In this document: one piece after another, positions 1-64,000 of the stretch
Numbering within the stretch: the first letter of the stretch is position 1
How the letters are laid out: the number at the start of each line of letters is the position of its first letter
Source: Pseudoips prasinana
Lineage: Eukaryota > Arthropoda > Insecta > Lepidoptera > Nolidae
Direction of reading: 5' to 3'
DNA length: 64,000 nt
NCBI GenBank assembly: GCA_951640165.1
Contig: OX621265.1
Span: 20,969,001 to 21,033,000 of the forward strand
Notes under the pieces: generated by a model
The model's input: only the letters and a program-made list of their open reading frames with translations
The model's database searches: none
Told to the model about the DNA's origin: nothing
Made by a program: the position numbers and the translations under genes

Positions 1-769
1 AATTGTACATTATTTTAAATATTAAGGTTATTTCCTGTAAACTTCTTTTTTATATGTTGTGCAATAAAGTGTATCTATCAATCTATTGCTGGCCTTTAAG
101 AGAGGAATAAGCTCGCTTTTTTAAGGTGTAATTGACTCTAAAGAGTGGTGATATGGATGGAATTTCCACTTCTGACTAGAGGGTCTGTGGCGGTACGTTA
201 GGCAGGTATAAGTTCGAATAATTCCTCAGAAGACTCCTCATGATAAATGCGGTAGAGGACACAGAAACACCACGTCTTTCCTACCTACCAGAGATACTCC
301 ACACAAGCGTTTTTTCGCCCAATTACAATTGACCATGTTCTTAGAATTTGGCTGCTACTTAAGAAGTTTTATCTGCGGATAATTGCAGTTTGCTGTGTGG
401 TGATGGCGGAGAATATCAGAACCTAAAATTAGAACCAGAAGATTAGAACCTAAAATAAGTAGATATTTAATAAAACGTAAACTTAAGGACATACTGCTCG
501 GCGAATGTGACACTGTTATCAGTGAGTTACATTCGCGCGATGCTGTGGATCGGCTAGTTTAAGATGCTTGAACTTGGATCGATCTAGATTAGCTGCTTTG
601 TTCTAATTATGTTTTCTCTTTGTTGTGTTTTAGTTATAACGTAGATTTAAGATTTTATAATATTTAAGTATATATTACAATTGTGATATATACCATTAAT
701 CTATACAAATAAATAAAATTGGAGTGTCTGTTTGTAATATTGAAATAACCGGTTTTTACTACAGAAATG
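1..769. other. Non-coding, no recognised feature
   Basis: AT-rich sequence beyond the 3' end of Cul2 without a supported gene. Several AATAAA hexamers occur on both strands, but no coding similarity was seen. Confidence 0.5.
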
Positions 770-1016
770 AATATATATACGGTACATACACGAAAATAGC
801 ATTTTTTACAATTTTTGTCTGTCTGTCTGTTTGTTCCGGCTAATCTCTGAAACGGCTGGACCGATTTTGACGGGACTTTTATTGGCAGGTAGCTGATGTA
901 ATAAGGAGTAAATTAGGCTACTTTTATTTTTGAAAAATTCATTTATTTTACTAAATAACAAAAAAAAAAACAAAATAAACTAATTAACACGCGGACGAAG
1001 TCGCGGGCACAGCTAG
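770..1016 (+). mobile_element. Helitron-like 3' end
   Basis: Ends CGCGGACGAAGTCGCG (short hairpin) followed by GGCACAGCTAG and T, the hairpin-plus-CTAG pattern of Helitron 3' ends. The interior has GTCTGTCTGTCTG and ACCGATTTTGACGGG, common in lepidopteran dispersed repeats. The 5' limit is uncertain. Confidence 0.5.
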
Positions 1017-1141
1017 TATTATATAAACGAGTGCGTCTCGCCAACAAGCTTTGTCACTTGGCGAGGAACAATTTAATTGTAAAAATGTAATTTTCTTTTA
1101 TGAATAAACGATTTAATAAAAAAAAACTTCACCCCATCCCA

Positions 1142-1325
1142 TCCCGTAGGAGGCGCAGAAGTATACCCGAGGGAATATCTCCCAGAGGAAGGGCAGCAGC
1201 GTCTCTCTGAGTACTATGACTATGTTACTGCGATCGCCAACCCGTCTGCCAAGCGTGGCGATTATGGCATATTCCTCTAAGATGATTCTTGGGGGAGGCT
1301 TTTGTCCAGCAGTGGACTTCTTTTA
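1142..1325 (+). mobile_element. Short RTE LINE derivative: 5' piece fused to 3' piece
   Basis: 1142-1275 matches the 5' region of the RTE LINE near 56440-56590 (shared GGGCAGCAGCGT, CTGCGATCGCCAACCCG, GGCGATTATGGCA). 1290-1320 matches its 3' end (GGGGGAGGC..TTGTCCAGCAGTGGAC). Everything between is deleted. Confidence 0.65.
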
Positions 1326-1554
1326 TGAAATTGCGGGTTCAAATCCCTGATCGGTCCAAAAAGCGATTAGACCAAAGTCTGGAGAATGGCGATAAAATCG
1401 TCGGTCTTGTACCATCGGATCATGAGAGTCAGAGAATCGAAAACGCATTTGATTATAAATGGCTAGACTCTATTAAGACTGTCAGACTCGACTTGGAGGC
1501 TATTAGAATGAAAAGACGACTATTGTGTATTGAACTTAATCTTCTGTAAATAGT

Positions 1555-1560
1555 TTTATT
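1555..1560 (-). promoter_or_regulatory. Possible Cul2 polyadenylation signal
   Basis: TTTATT on the plus strand reads AATAAA on the minus strand, about 300 nt downstream of the Cul2 stop. Such hexamers are frequent in AT-rich DNA, so this is only a candidate. Confidence 0.25.
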
Positions 1561-1689
1561 CTGTGGCGGCTGCTTAGAAAACGCAGTAACTATATTATAC
1601 ACAAGACGTGTATTCGCACCGGGTGTTAAAACGTCAATTTTACAAACCTGAGGACTGTTATATGTATTCTAAAACGTAATATTACAGTT

Positions 1690-1845
1690 TTTAGCTCCGA
1701 CGCTTTTTTTAACGCCCGGAGTTTTTTTAGCTCCGGCGTTTTTTCGCATTTGATGATCGTTTAGCACCCGACATATTTTAGCGCCCGCTGTTTTAAGTGC
1801 TCGACGCTTTTTAGCGTCCGGCGTTAATTTAACGCCGATGTGAAA
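1690..1845. repeat. Degenerate GC-rich tandem motif in the Cul2 3' UTR region
   Basis: About eight loosely spaced copies of TTTTAGC(T/G)CCGGCG-like motifs directly downstream of the Cul2 stop. They would fall in the 3' UTR if the candidate AATAAA is used. Confidence 0.6.
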
Positions 1846-1862
1846 TTTAAAGTTAAGCGGTT

Positions 1863-57720
<55,858 letters not shown>

Positions 57721-57802
57721 CATCACAAACACCTACCATGTACCTGGAACACATAAATTCAATCATGATTTCTTTAGTAAACATAAAATTTTTATACTAG
57801 GC

Positions 57803-58058
57803 GACGGTCACCGTAGCCTAGTTGGTAGTGCTCCTGCCTACGAAGCTGGTGGACCTGGGTTCGAATCCCGGTAAGTGCAAATATTTGTGTGATGAGCACG
57901 AATATTTGTTTCTGAATCATGGATGTTTTCTATGTATATAAGTATTTATCAATCTATATAAGTATGTATATCGTCGCCTGGTACCCAAAGTACAAGCTTT
58001 GCTTATTTTGGGGCTAGCATGATCTGTGTGACATTGTCCCAAGATATTATTATTATCT
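57803..58058 (+). mobile_element. tRNA-derived SINE (family A)
   Basis: TAGCCTAGTTGGTAGTGCTC (A box) and GGGTTCGAATCCCGG (B box), body with GAGCACGAATATTTGTTTC and GTATATCGTCGCCTGG. It lies 83 bp upstream of the Cul2 start codon, so may be close to the promoter. Confidence 0.85.
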
Positions 58059-58069
58059 ATTAAGGTGCA

Positions 58070-58290
58070 AAGTGGAGCAAGCTAATGACACTGTGGTACC
58101 CCAGAGAAGTCCATCAAAACCGAGGATGACAAGTTTTGAGATGGGTAGATGAACTCAAAGCTACTTTGGGGCACACTGGATGAGAGTGGGAAACAACAGG
58201 CTGCAATGGAGAGAGTTGGAGGAGGCCTTTGCCAAAAGGCACACAGAAGAAAGAGACATTTATAAGAGAATTCAAAATTAATAAAAATTG
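58070..58290 (+). pseudogene. RTE-like LINE C-terminal fragment
   Basis: In pieces, RWVDELKATLG and WRELEEAFAKRHTEERD-like coding, the usual RTE tail, with stops. Related to but distinct from the intron 1 element. Confidence 0.55.
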
Positions 58291-58342
58291 AACAAATGTT
58301 ATTATAATGCTAACAGGCCCATCAGATCATATACATCTTTTT

Positions 58343-58590
58343 AAGGTTCCGTAGCCAAATGGCAAAAACGGAAAACTTATAGATTCGTCATGTCTGTCTG
58401 TCTGTCCATCCGTATGTCACAGCCACTTTTTTCCGAAACTATAAGAGCTGTACCTACTGTTGAAACTTGGTAAGTAGATATATTCTGTGAACCGCATTAA
58501 GATTTTTACACAAAAGGGAAAAAGATCAATAATTTTGGGGGGTCTCCATACATAGAACTGAAACTCTAAAAATATTTTTCCAACAGTAAA
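58343..58590 (+). mobile_element. 5' part of the AGGGTTCCGTAGCC element
   Basis: AAGGTTCCGTAGCCAAATGG, TTATAGATTCGTCATGTC and CATACATAGAACTGAAACTC match 51022-51210; the 3' hairpin end is missing. Confidence 0.6.
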
Positions 58591-58624
58591 TCAATTTAAA
58601 CTATTTTATAGTATGATATTGCCA

Positions 58625-58790
58625 CTGGCCTGTTGGTCAAGTGGACCGTGACTTATAAGCCAGTGGTTGTGAGTTAGATTCCCATTCATGACAAATGTTT
58701 GTGTGATGTGTAAGATTATTTGTTCTATGTCTGTGTGTTAAAAAAATAGAAACAAATAAGCATGTTTATCAGTTGTCTGGTTGCCATAAT
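58625..58790 (+). mobile_element. SINE-like fragment (family B relative)
   Basis: GGCCTGTTGGTCAAGTGG, GTGAGTTAGATTCCC and TTATCAGTTGTCTGGTTGCC resemble the tRNA head and tail of family B. Confidence 0.5.
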
Positions 58791-58792
58791 AA

Positions 58793-59049
58793 TAATAATA
58801 TATAATATCTGGGGACTTTGTCACACAGATCATCCTAGCCCCAAACTAAGCAAAGCTTGTACTATGGGTACTAGGCGACGATATACATACTTATATAGAT
58901 AGATAAATACTTATATACATAGAAAACCTCCATGACTCAGAAACAAATATTCGTGCTCATCACACAAATATTTGCACTTACCGGGATTCGAACCCAGGAC
59001 CACCAGCTTCGTAGGCAGGGGCACTACCAACTAGGCTACAGTGACCGTC
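58793..59049 (-). mobile_element. tRNA-derived SINE (family A)
   Basis: Minus-strand A and B boxes as in 57803 (CCGGGATTCGAACCCAGG on plus strand). Confidence 0.85.
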
Positions 59050-59129
59050 AAGAGACCATAGTAGAGGCTCTGCCTAGTTTGGGATCAGATGGCAGTGTGT
59101 TATTTGTCCCAAGATATACTAGTGTTATC

Positions 59130-60519
59130 TTATTGGCAAGTTGTTTGTAAAATTATATACACTACCTCATAAAAGAGTTAGGTACTTATTTTGTGAGGCT
59201 GAAACATATGTATTTATTTATTTATTAACTTCAGGTTTACCCACAGCTTGTGCATACAATATATATCTTATGAATATTTTTTAAACAAATTAGACTTACA
59301 CACTAGCCAATTCCGGGTTAACTAACACTCTCCAAATTTAGATGAATAATCGGTACTTGAGATTATTTAGGCTATTGAAGAAAACAAAATGAAATGTAAA
59401 ACAACATTAAACTTAAGTCTAGTATTCATAATTATGGACTAATTAAGTTCTTAGGTGCTTATTTTCAACATTTATTTCTGACTAAAAGCACATACAAAGA
59501 CACAAAGAAGCTCAAAGGTTGTATGACAAAGGTGACCGTTCTATAAAATGAACACCTGCATATATGTTTATGTTATAATAAAAGAGTCTGCATGTGTTTT
59601 AAGAAGATCTTTTTTTCTGTATAAATTTATTTTTCTACTTGAAAATGTCATATCTGTCACGAAACCATTTTTCAGCTGTTCAGGAAAAATATAATAATGT
59701 AAATACAAGTTTTATCTAAACTTGAATTATGTTTTATTATTAACCTCCATGAATAAATGTCATACAGTTTACTCACACAAATTGTTTTTGGACCTGAGGG
59801 CACCAGGCATAAATATACTAAGTAAAAACAATCACTCATCAACTAATCACAAATTCCTACCTTACTTCAATCGCAACACATTTCTGGCCACAACAAATTA
59901 TAATGAATATGCGTAAAAAGCGTGAGTAGATTGCAAGATTGTAGGTCACCCGCAATTAGGCAAGTCATTGTATTATTCCTTCATTATAAGGTGAACAGAA
60001 GGTCTTGAGGGCACAGGGTCGTGTTCTAAACAGCCGGAAGACACCAGGATGTACAAACAAGAGGTCGTATTGTTTCACCTATTGGAATGAACCCAAAATT
60101 GTTATCCGAATATACTATGAAATCTCGATTTAAAACCTACGCTAAAGTTGGCACGCTGTCAAGATTTCACCAACAAAGAGCAGAGATCATATACCAACAG
60201 ATTGAAGACCAAAATTACTCAGCACATTGGCACAAAACAAAAATATTACCTCGCGACGTTTCGCTTCAGGATGTTATAACCAAAATATTTTAAACTTTCT
60301 GACCCTCACCTTATGTCCACTGTATAAAAACACTGTCGCACACGTTAATTGACCGTTCTGTAGTTAAATTACAGCTTAGTTTAGGGGTAAATTTATCATA
60401 ATCAAATAAAAATGAGCTCGTAATAGAAGCACTTTGACGGATTGATTGAAGTTTGGTTCAGTGTTGCTAGATTAAACACATTTTGATGGCTAACACGTTT
60501 CGTTTCACTTATTAATTCA
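59130..60519. other. AT-rich upstream sequence, nothing recognised
   Basis: Short open stretches (59722-59916, 60087-60293) have no recognisable similarity, no codon bias I can judge and no partner copies. Confidence 0.5.
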
Positions 60520-60788
60520 CTAGCTGAGCCCCGCGGTTTTACCCGCGTTAAATTTTAAAAATTATCACAGCTCCTCCCCCGTAGGTGATAGCGTGATAAT
60601 ATGTAGCCTATATGTTGACTTTTGAGTTTAGCCCGGACATACATACAGATAAACAGACAAACAGACAGAAATTCTAAAAACTATATTTTGGGCTTCGATA
60701 TTGATTGTAGATCACGCCCCAAGTACTTATACTTTAAAAAAAATATTCAATGTACAGTTTTGACTTTCCTACGATTGTATTATATAGA
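60520..60788 (-). mobile_element. Non-autonomous Helitron, internally deleted
   Basis: Same ends as 8189-8510, lacking about 55 bp between the ATATGTTGAC and TTTTGAGTTTAGC segments. Confidence 0.65.
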
Positions 60789-61458
60789 TTAGTAAAAATG
60801 GCTTTAGAAGTGTAGTATTTTTGCAATAACATTTCTACTCCATATCTAAAAAAATAGATAGACAGTTCCGCAGCTCGTATAACTCTTTAATTGTACTCCA
60901 TAAACTACAACGAATGAGACAAAACTCTACTCAAATTGATGTCTGAAACGTAATTTATAGGTTCGTGTGAACGTAGGCTAACTTCTATTTATACGGAGGG
61001 AGAAAAGAGTACCCCTATCACAAACAAGTCATGAAATTTTCTCACCATTGAAACGATGTAAACGTTATCAACATTTTTGATCAGAAAAATATATATAAGT
61101 ACACTAAAAACTAAAAGTTCGTTCTTGATTTCTTGATTATTCCGTTGAGTTGCCTCAGAACGATGTTGAGGCGTTATACTGAATGATTTAAAACATGTTT
61201 TGTAGAAGTTGCGACCATGTGGCTGGCACCTATTACTTTTATAGAACTCCTATGAGTTCTATTCCGGGTTTATAGAAACTTAGCAGCAAAGAAGGTTCGT
61301 GTCGCATTGCTATTTATTTAAAAGTGGATTGTTTGTATAAATAAATTTGTGGAACTCGCCGGCGGCTACCACGTAAAAATATACCAATATCCCTGCTTAT
61401 TAAGTACCATCGTTCCCTGTAACCTATAACACTTTCTAATAAGAAATTTATACAAAGA
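60789..61458. other. Upstream sequence, nothing recognised
   Basis: No ORF or repeat family supported. Confidence 0.4.
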
Positions 61459-62050
61459 CTAGCTGCCCCGGCAATCGTTGTACTGCCTTAAAAATATAAA
61501 TAAAACCCGAAACTTATGGCAGCGCCACCTACCGGGTCCAATTGTAAATCTAAATCATAGAGGGATCCAATCGGATGCACAAAAAAATCAGCACATAAAA
61601 CTAAAATAAAAGCAGAATTGATATTAAAAAAGCGGCAAAGTGCGAGTCAAACTCGCCCATGAAGGGTTCCGTAGCAGCAAGTAACATAAAATATATGTTT
61701 TTTTATTTATTATTATATTTTAGTTTATTGAATGAAATGTAAATTGCGGTTACCGATTTATGACGTATTAAAATAAACGTTTTTGCCGTATTTTGCCATT
61801 TGGCTTGACGGAACCCTAAAAATAGAGGTTGGTAGGTAAGAAGGTTAAACATTTAGGGTTTTATGGATTTTTAAAAGCCAAACCATAATAACTAATATTA
61901 AGGGGGTTGGTCACCCTATCATTTAGGAATATGAATAATAAATACATTTTGGCCGATTCTCAGACTTACCCAATATGCACACAAAATTTCATACAAATCG
62001 GTTCAACCGTTTCGGAGGAGTTTGGTGACAAACACCGCGACACGAGAATT
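61459..62050 (-). mobile_element. Composite: Helitron-like repeat with a nested AGGGTTCCGTAGCC copy
   Basis: The minus-strand end GCCGGGGCAGCTAG at 61459 is Helitron-like. 61629-61826 is an inverted copy of the 51022 element (GCGAGTCAAACTCGC hairpin, GAAGGGTTCCGTAGCAGC). 61975-62035 (CAAATCGGTTCAACCGTTTC) is a common lepidopteran repeat motif. Confidence 0.45.
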
Positions 62051-62165
62051 TTATAATTTTTTTTTTATATTAAACCTCTTTACGCACGCTTTTGACTTGG
62101 GGAGGCGAACGGAAGTCGAGAGGGAAATATAATTTAGTGAAGATAGAAAGAGAGGAAGTTATGTT

Positions 62166-62412
62166 TCGTCACCGTAGCCTAGTTGGTAGTGCCCCTGCCT
62201 ACGAAGCTGGTGGTCCTGGGTTCGAATCCCGGTAAGTGCAATACTTGTGTGATGAGCACGAATATTTGTTTCTGAGTCATGGATGTTTTCTATGTATATA
62301 AGTATTTAACTATCTATCTAAGTATGTATATCGTCGCCTGGTACCCATAGTACAAGCTTTGCTTAGTTTGGGGCTAGGATGATCTGTGTCACATTGTCCC
62401 TAGATATAACTA
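62166..62412 (+). mobile_element. tRNA-derived SINE (family A)
   Basis: A box TAGCCTAGTTGGTAGTGCCC and B box GGGTTCGAATCCCGG. It interrupts a sequence whose uninterrupted paralogue is at 63060-63345. Confidence 0.85.
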
Positions 62413-62610
62413 TTATAAAAAAAAAAATACTGTAGGTAAGAGAGTGTGCGAGCAACAATTTCCTTTATCTCTTTCTCTCATAGCCAGTTATGTTTCGAAT
62501 ATCTAAGTTTTACTTCAGTCATGTGGTTTAAAACACACTTGTTATTTTTTAAATAATAAATATCACTTATAACTAAAGTAATTGCGTTGCTTGATTGATT
62601 GTACATACAT

Positions 62611-63040
62611 ATATAATAATAATATCTCGGGACAGTGTCACACAGATCGTCCTAGCCCCAAACTAAGCAAAGCTTGTACAGTCAACAGCATAAGTAGATG
62701 ATCAAAATTGAACCTGAGTTTTGAGTTTATGATGCTATTGGGCGGCAGTTTTCACTAGTTAATATTTTTTACACTTAACACTCACGCACACCGTCAACTA
62801 GATACTCTTCACCACCTTACTATTTTGTCGCAATTTATGATAATTAGTATTGAATATCCGACTTTGATAATCTACTTTTGCTGTTGACTGTACTATGGGT
62901 ACCAGGCGACGATATACATACTTATATAGGTAGATAAATACTTATATACATAGAAAACATCCATGACTCAGAAACAAATATTCGTGCTCATCACACAAAT
63001 ATTTGCACTTACCGGAATTCGAACCCAGGACCACCAGCTA
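62611..63040 (-). mobile_element. tRNA-derived SINE (family A), interrupted and head-truncated
   Basis: Body at 62625-62678 and 62891-63040, split by a MITE; ends at GGACCACCAGCT, so the A-box half of the tRNA head is missing. Confidence 0.8.
62679..62890. mobile_element. 212-bp Tc1/mariner-type MITE
   Basis: The inverted ends CAGTCAACAGCATAAGTAGA and (complement) CAGTCAACAGCAAAAGTAGA are flanked by TA on both sides. Removing it plus one TA restores the SINE sequence CTTGTACTATGG. Confidence 0.88.
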
Positions 63041-63349
63041 TACAGGTAACGGTACCTATTATTTTTTTATATAAAACCTCTTTACGCACGCTTTTGATTT
63101 GGGGAGCAAGCTGGTGAATGCGTAACGAGAGCGTTACGAATACTGTGATCGGGCGAGGCGAACGGAAGTTGAGAGGGAAACATAATTTAGTGAAGATAGA
63201 AAGAGAGAAAGTTATGTTTCGTATATTACTGTAGGTAAGAGAGAGGTGCGAGCAACAATTTCCTTCATCTCTTTCTCTCACAGCCAGTTATGTTTCGAAT
63301 ATCTAAGTTTTACTTGAGTCATGTTGTTTAAAACACACTTGTTATAATT

Positions 63350-63602
63350 GACGGTCACCGTAGCCTAGTTGGTAGTGCTCCTGCCTACGAAGCTGGTGGT
63401 CCTGGGTTCGAATCCCGGTAAGTGCAAATATTTGTGTGATGAGCACGAATATTTGTTTCTGAGTCATGGATGTTTTCTATGTATATAAGTATTTATCTAT
63501 CTATATAAGTATGTATATCGTCGCCTGGTACCCATAGTACAATTTTTGCTTAGTTTGGGGCTAGGATGATCTGTGTGACATTGTCCCTAGATATTATTAT
63601 TA
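63350..63602 (+). mobile_element. tRNA-derived SINE (family A)
   Basis: A and B boxes intact (TAGCCTAGTTGGTAGTGCTC, GGGTTCGAATCCCGG), ends in (TTA)n. Confidence 0.85.
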
Positions 63603-63774
63603 TTATTACTAGATATTTGATTGATTGTATGTACAAATACATATGTCAAGGACATCGTAATAAATACTTTTATGAAATAAAGTTGTTTTATATTGTACTC
63701 CTCTAATCTTATCTTCGTCGGTCGTCCAGCGAACGTGAATAAATTGAATTTAGCCTTATTTTCAGCAGTCTTTT

Positions 63775-64000
63775 TTAGGGTTCCGTACTCAAAGGGTAAA
63801 ACGGGGGCCTATTAATAAGACTTCGCTGTCCGTCTGCCACCAGGCTGTATCTCATGAATCGTGATAGTTAGACAGTTATAAAAAAATTTCACAGATGATG
63901 AATTTCTGTTAGAAAAAACATAATAAAATAAATATTTAAACGAGCAAAAAATTCACGTTTGTTGTATCGGAGCCATACAACAAACGTGAATATTTTGCTC
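63775..64000 (+). mobile_element. AGGGTTCCGTA-type element, runs off the window
   Basis: TTAGGGTTCCGTACTCAAAGG, ACCAGGCTGTATCTCATGAA and CATACAACAAACGTGAAT; a second subfamily of the 51022 element. Its 3' hairpin lies beyond the window. Confidence 0.55.

Noticed and set aside
60087..60293. 68-codon ORF upstream of Cul2
   Set aside because: No recognisable similarity, splice context or repeat partner; chance is adequate in this length of DNA.
57803..63602. tRNA genes
   Set aside because: The A and B boxes belong to SINE heads with shared non-tRNA bodies, in several copies; no intact cloverleaf with acceptor stem was seen.

Overview
This is a eukaryotic nuclear window, almost certainly from a butterfly or moth (Lepidoptera). 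The evidence is short GT-AG exons split by transposon-rich introns, tRNA-headed SINEs, Helitron remnants with a hairpin plus CTAG end, and an RTE LINE with a (ATC)n tail. No species is claimed. It is not prokaryotic: there are no operons, ribosome binding sites or CRISPR arrays.

One host gene is recognisable and it fills the window: Cullin-2 (Cul2), on the minus strand, from the start codon at 57720 to the stop codon at 1863-1865. I rebuilt 17 coding exons by hand from protein similarity and splice sites. They join with consistent phases into 2316 nt, or 771 residues, close to the 745 residues of human CUL2. The conserved cullin core lies in exon 11 and the neddylation lysine (about residue 715) in exon 16.

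The striking feature is that four of the exons (4, 7, 9 and 11) sit at the edge of long tandem arrays whose repeat unit runs across the exon-intron junction. Every unit copies coding sequence together with a splice site. Exon 11 has 107 units of 98 bp (16155-26640), each with the acceptor and first 48 bp of the exon. Exon 9 has 22 units of 150 bp (28016-31298), each with the donor and last 84 bp. Exon 7 has about 33 units of 87, 93 or 99 bp (32681-35825), each with the donor and about the last 53 bp. Exon 4 has 118-bp units (44575-45469), each with the entire exon, acceptor and donor. Together they cover about 18 kb. Two further minisatellites, not exon-derived, lie in intron 15 (57/72-bp units) and intron 1 (60-bp units).

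Layout by increasing coordinate: 1-1862, region downstream of Cul2 with Helitron and RTE remnants; 1863-3060, exons 17 and 16 separated by a TIR element; 3061-9838, intron 15 with LINE scrap, a 57/72-bp satellite, SINEs, Helitrons and foldback elements; 9839-16202, exons 15 to 11 with an apparently complete Tc1 transposon; 16155-26640, the giant exon-11 array; 27862-35946, exons 10 to 7 with two arrays; 36000-45469, exons 6 to 4 with LINE pieces and a mariner interrupted by a LINE; 46032-50587, exons 3 and 2 with a gag-protease-only LTR retrotransposon; 50588-57660, intron 1 with a 60-bp satellite and an RTE LINE carrying a 1048-codon ORF; 57661-57720, exon 1; 57721-64000, upstream sequence dense in SINEs, MITEs and Helitron-like repeats. 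No second host gene was recognised.
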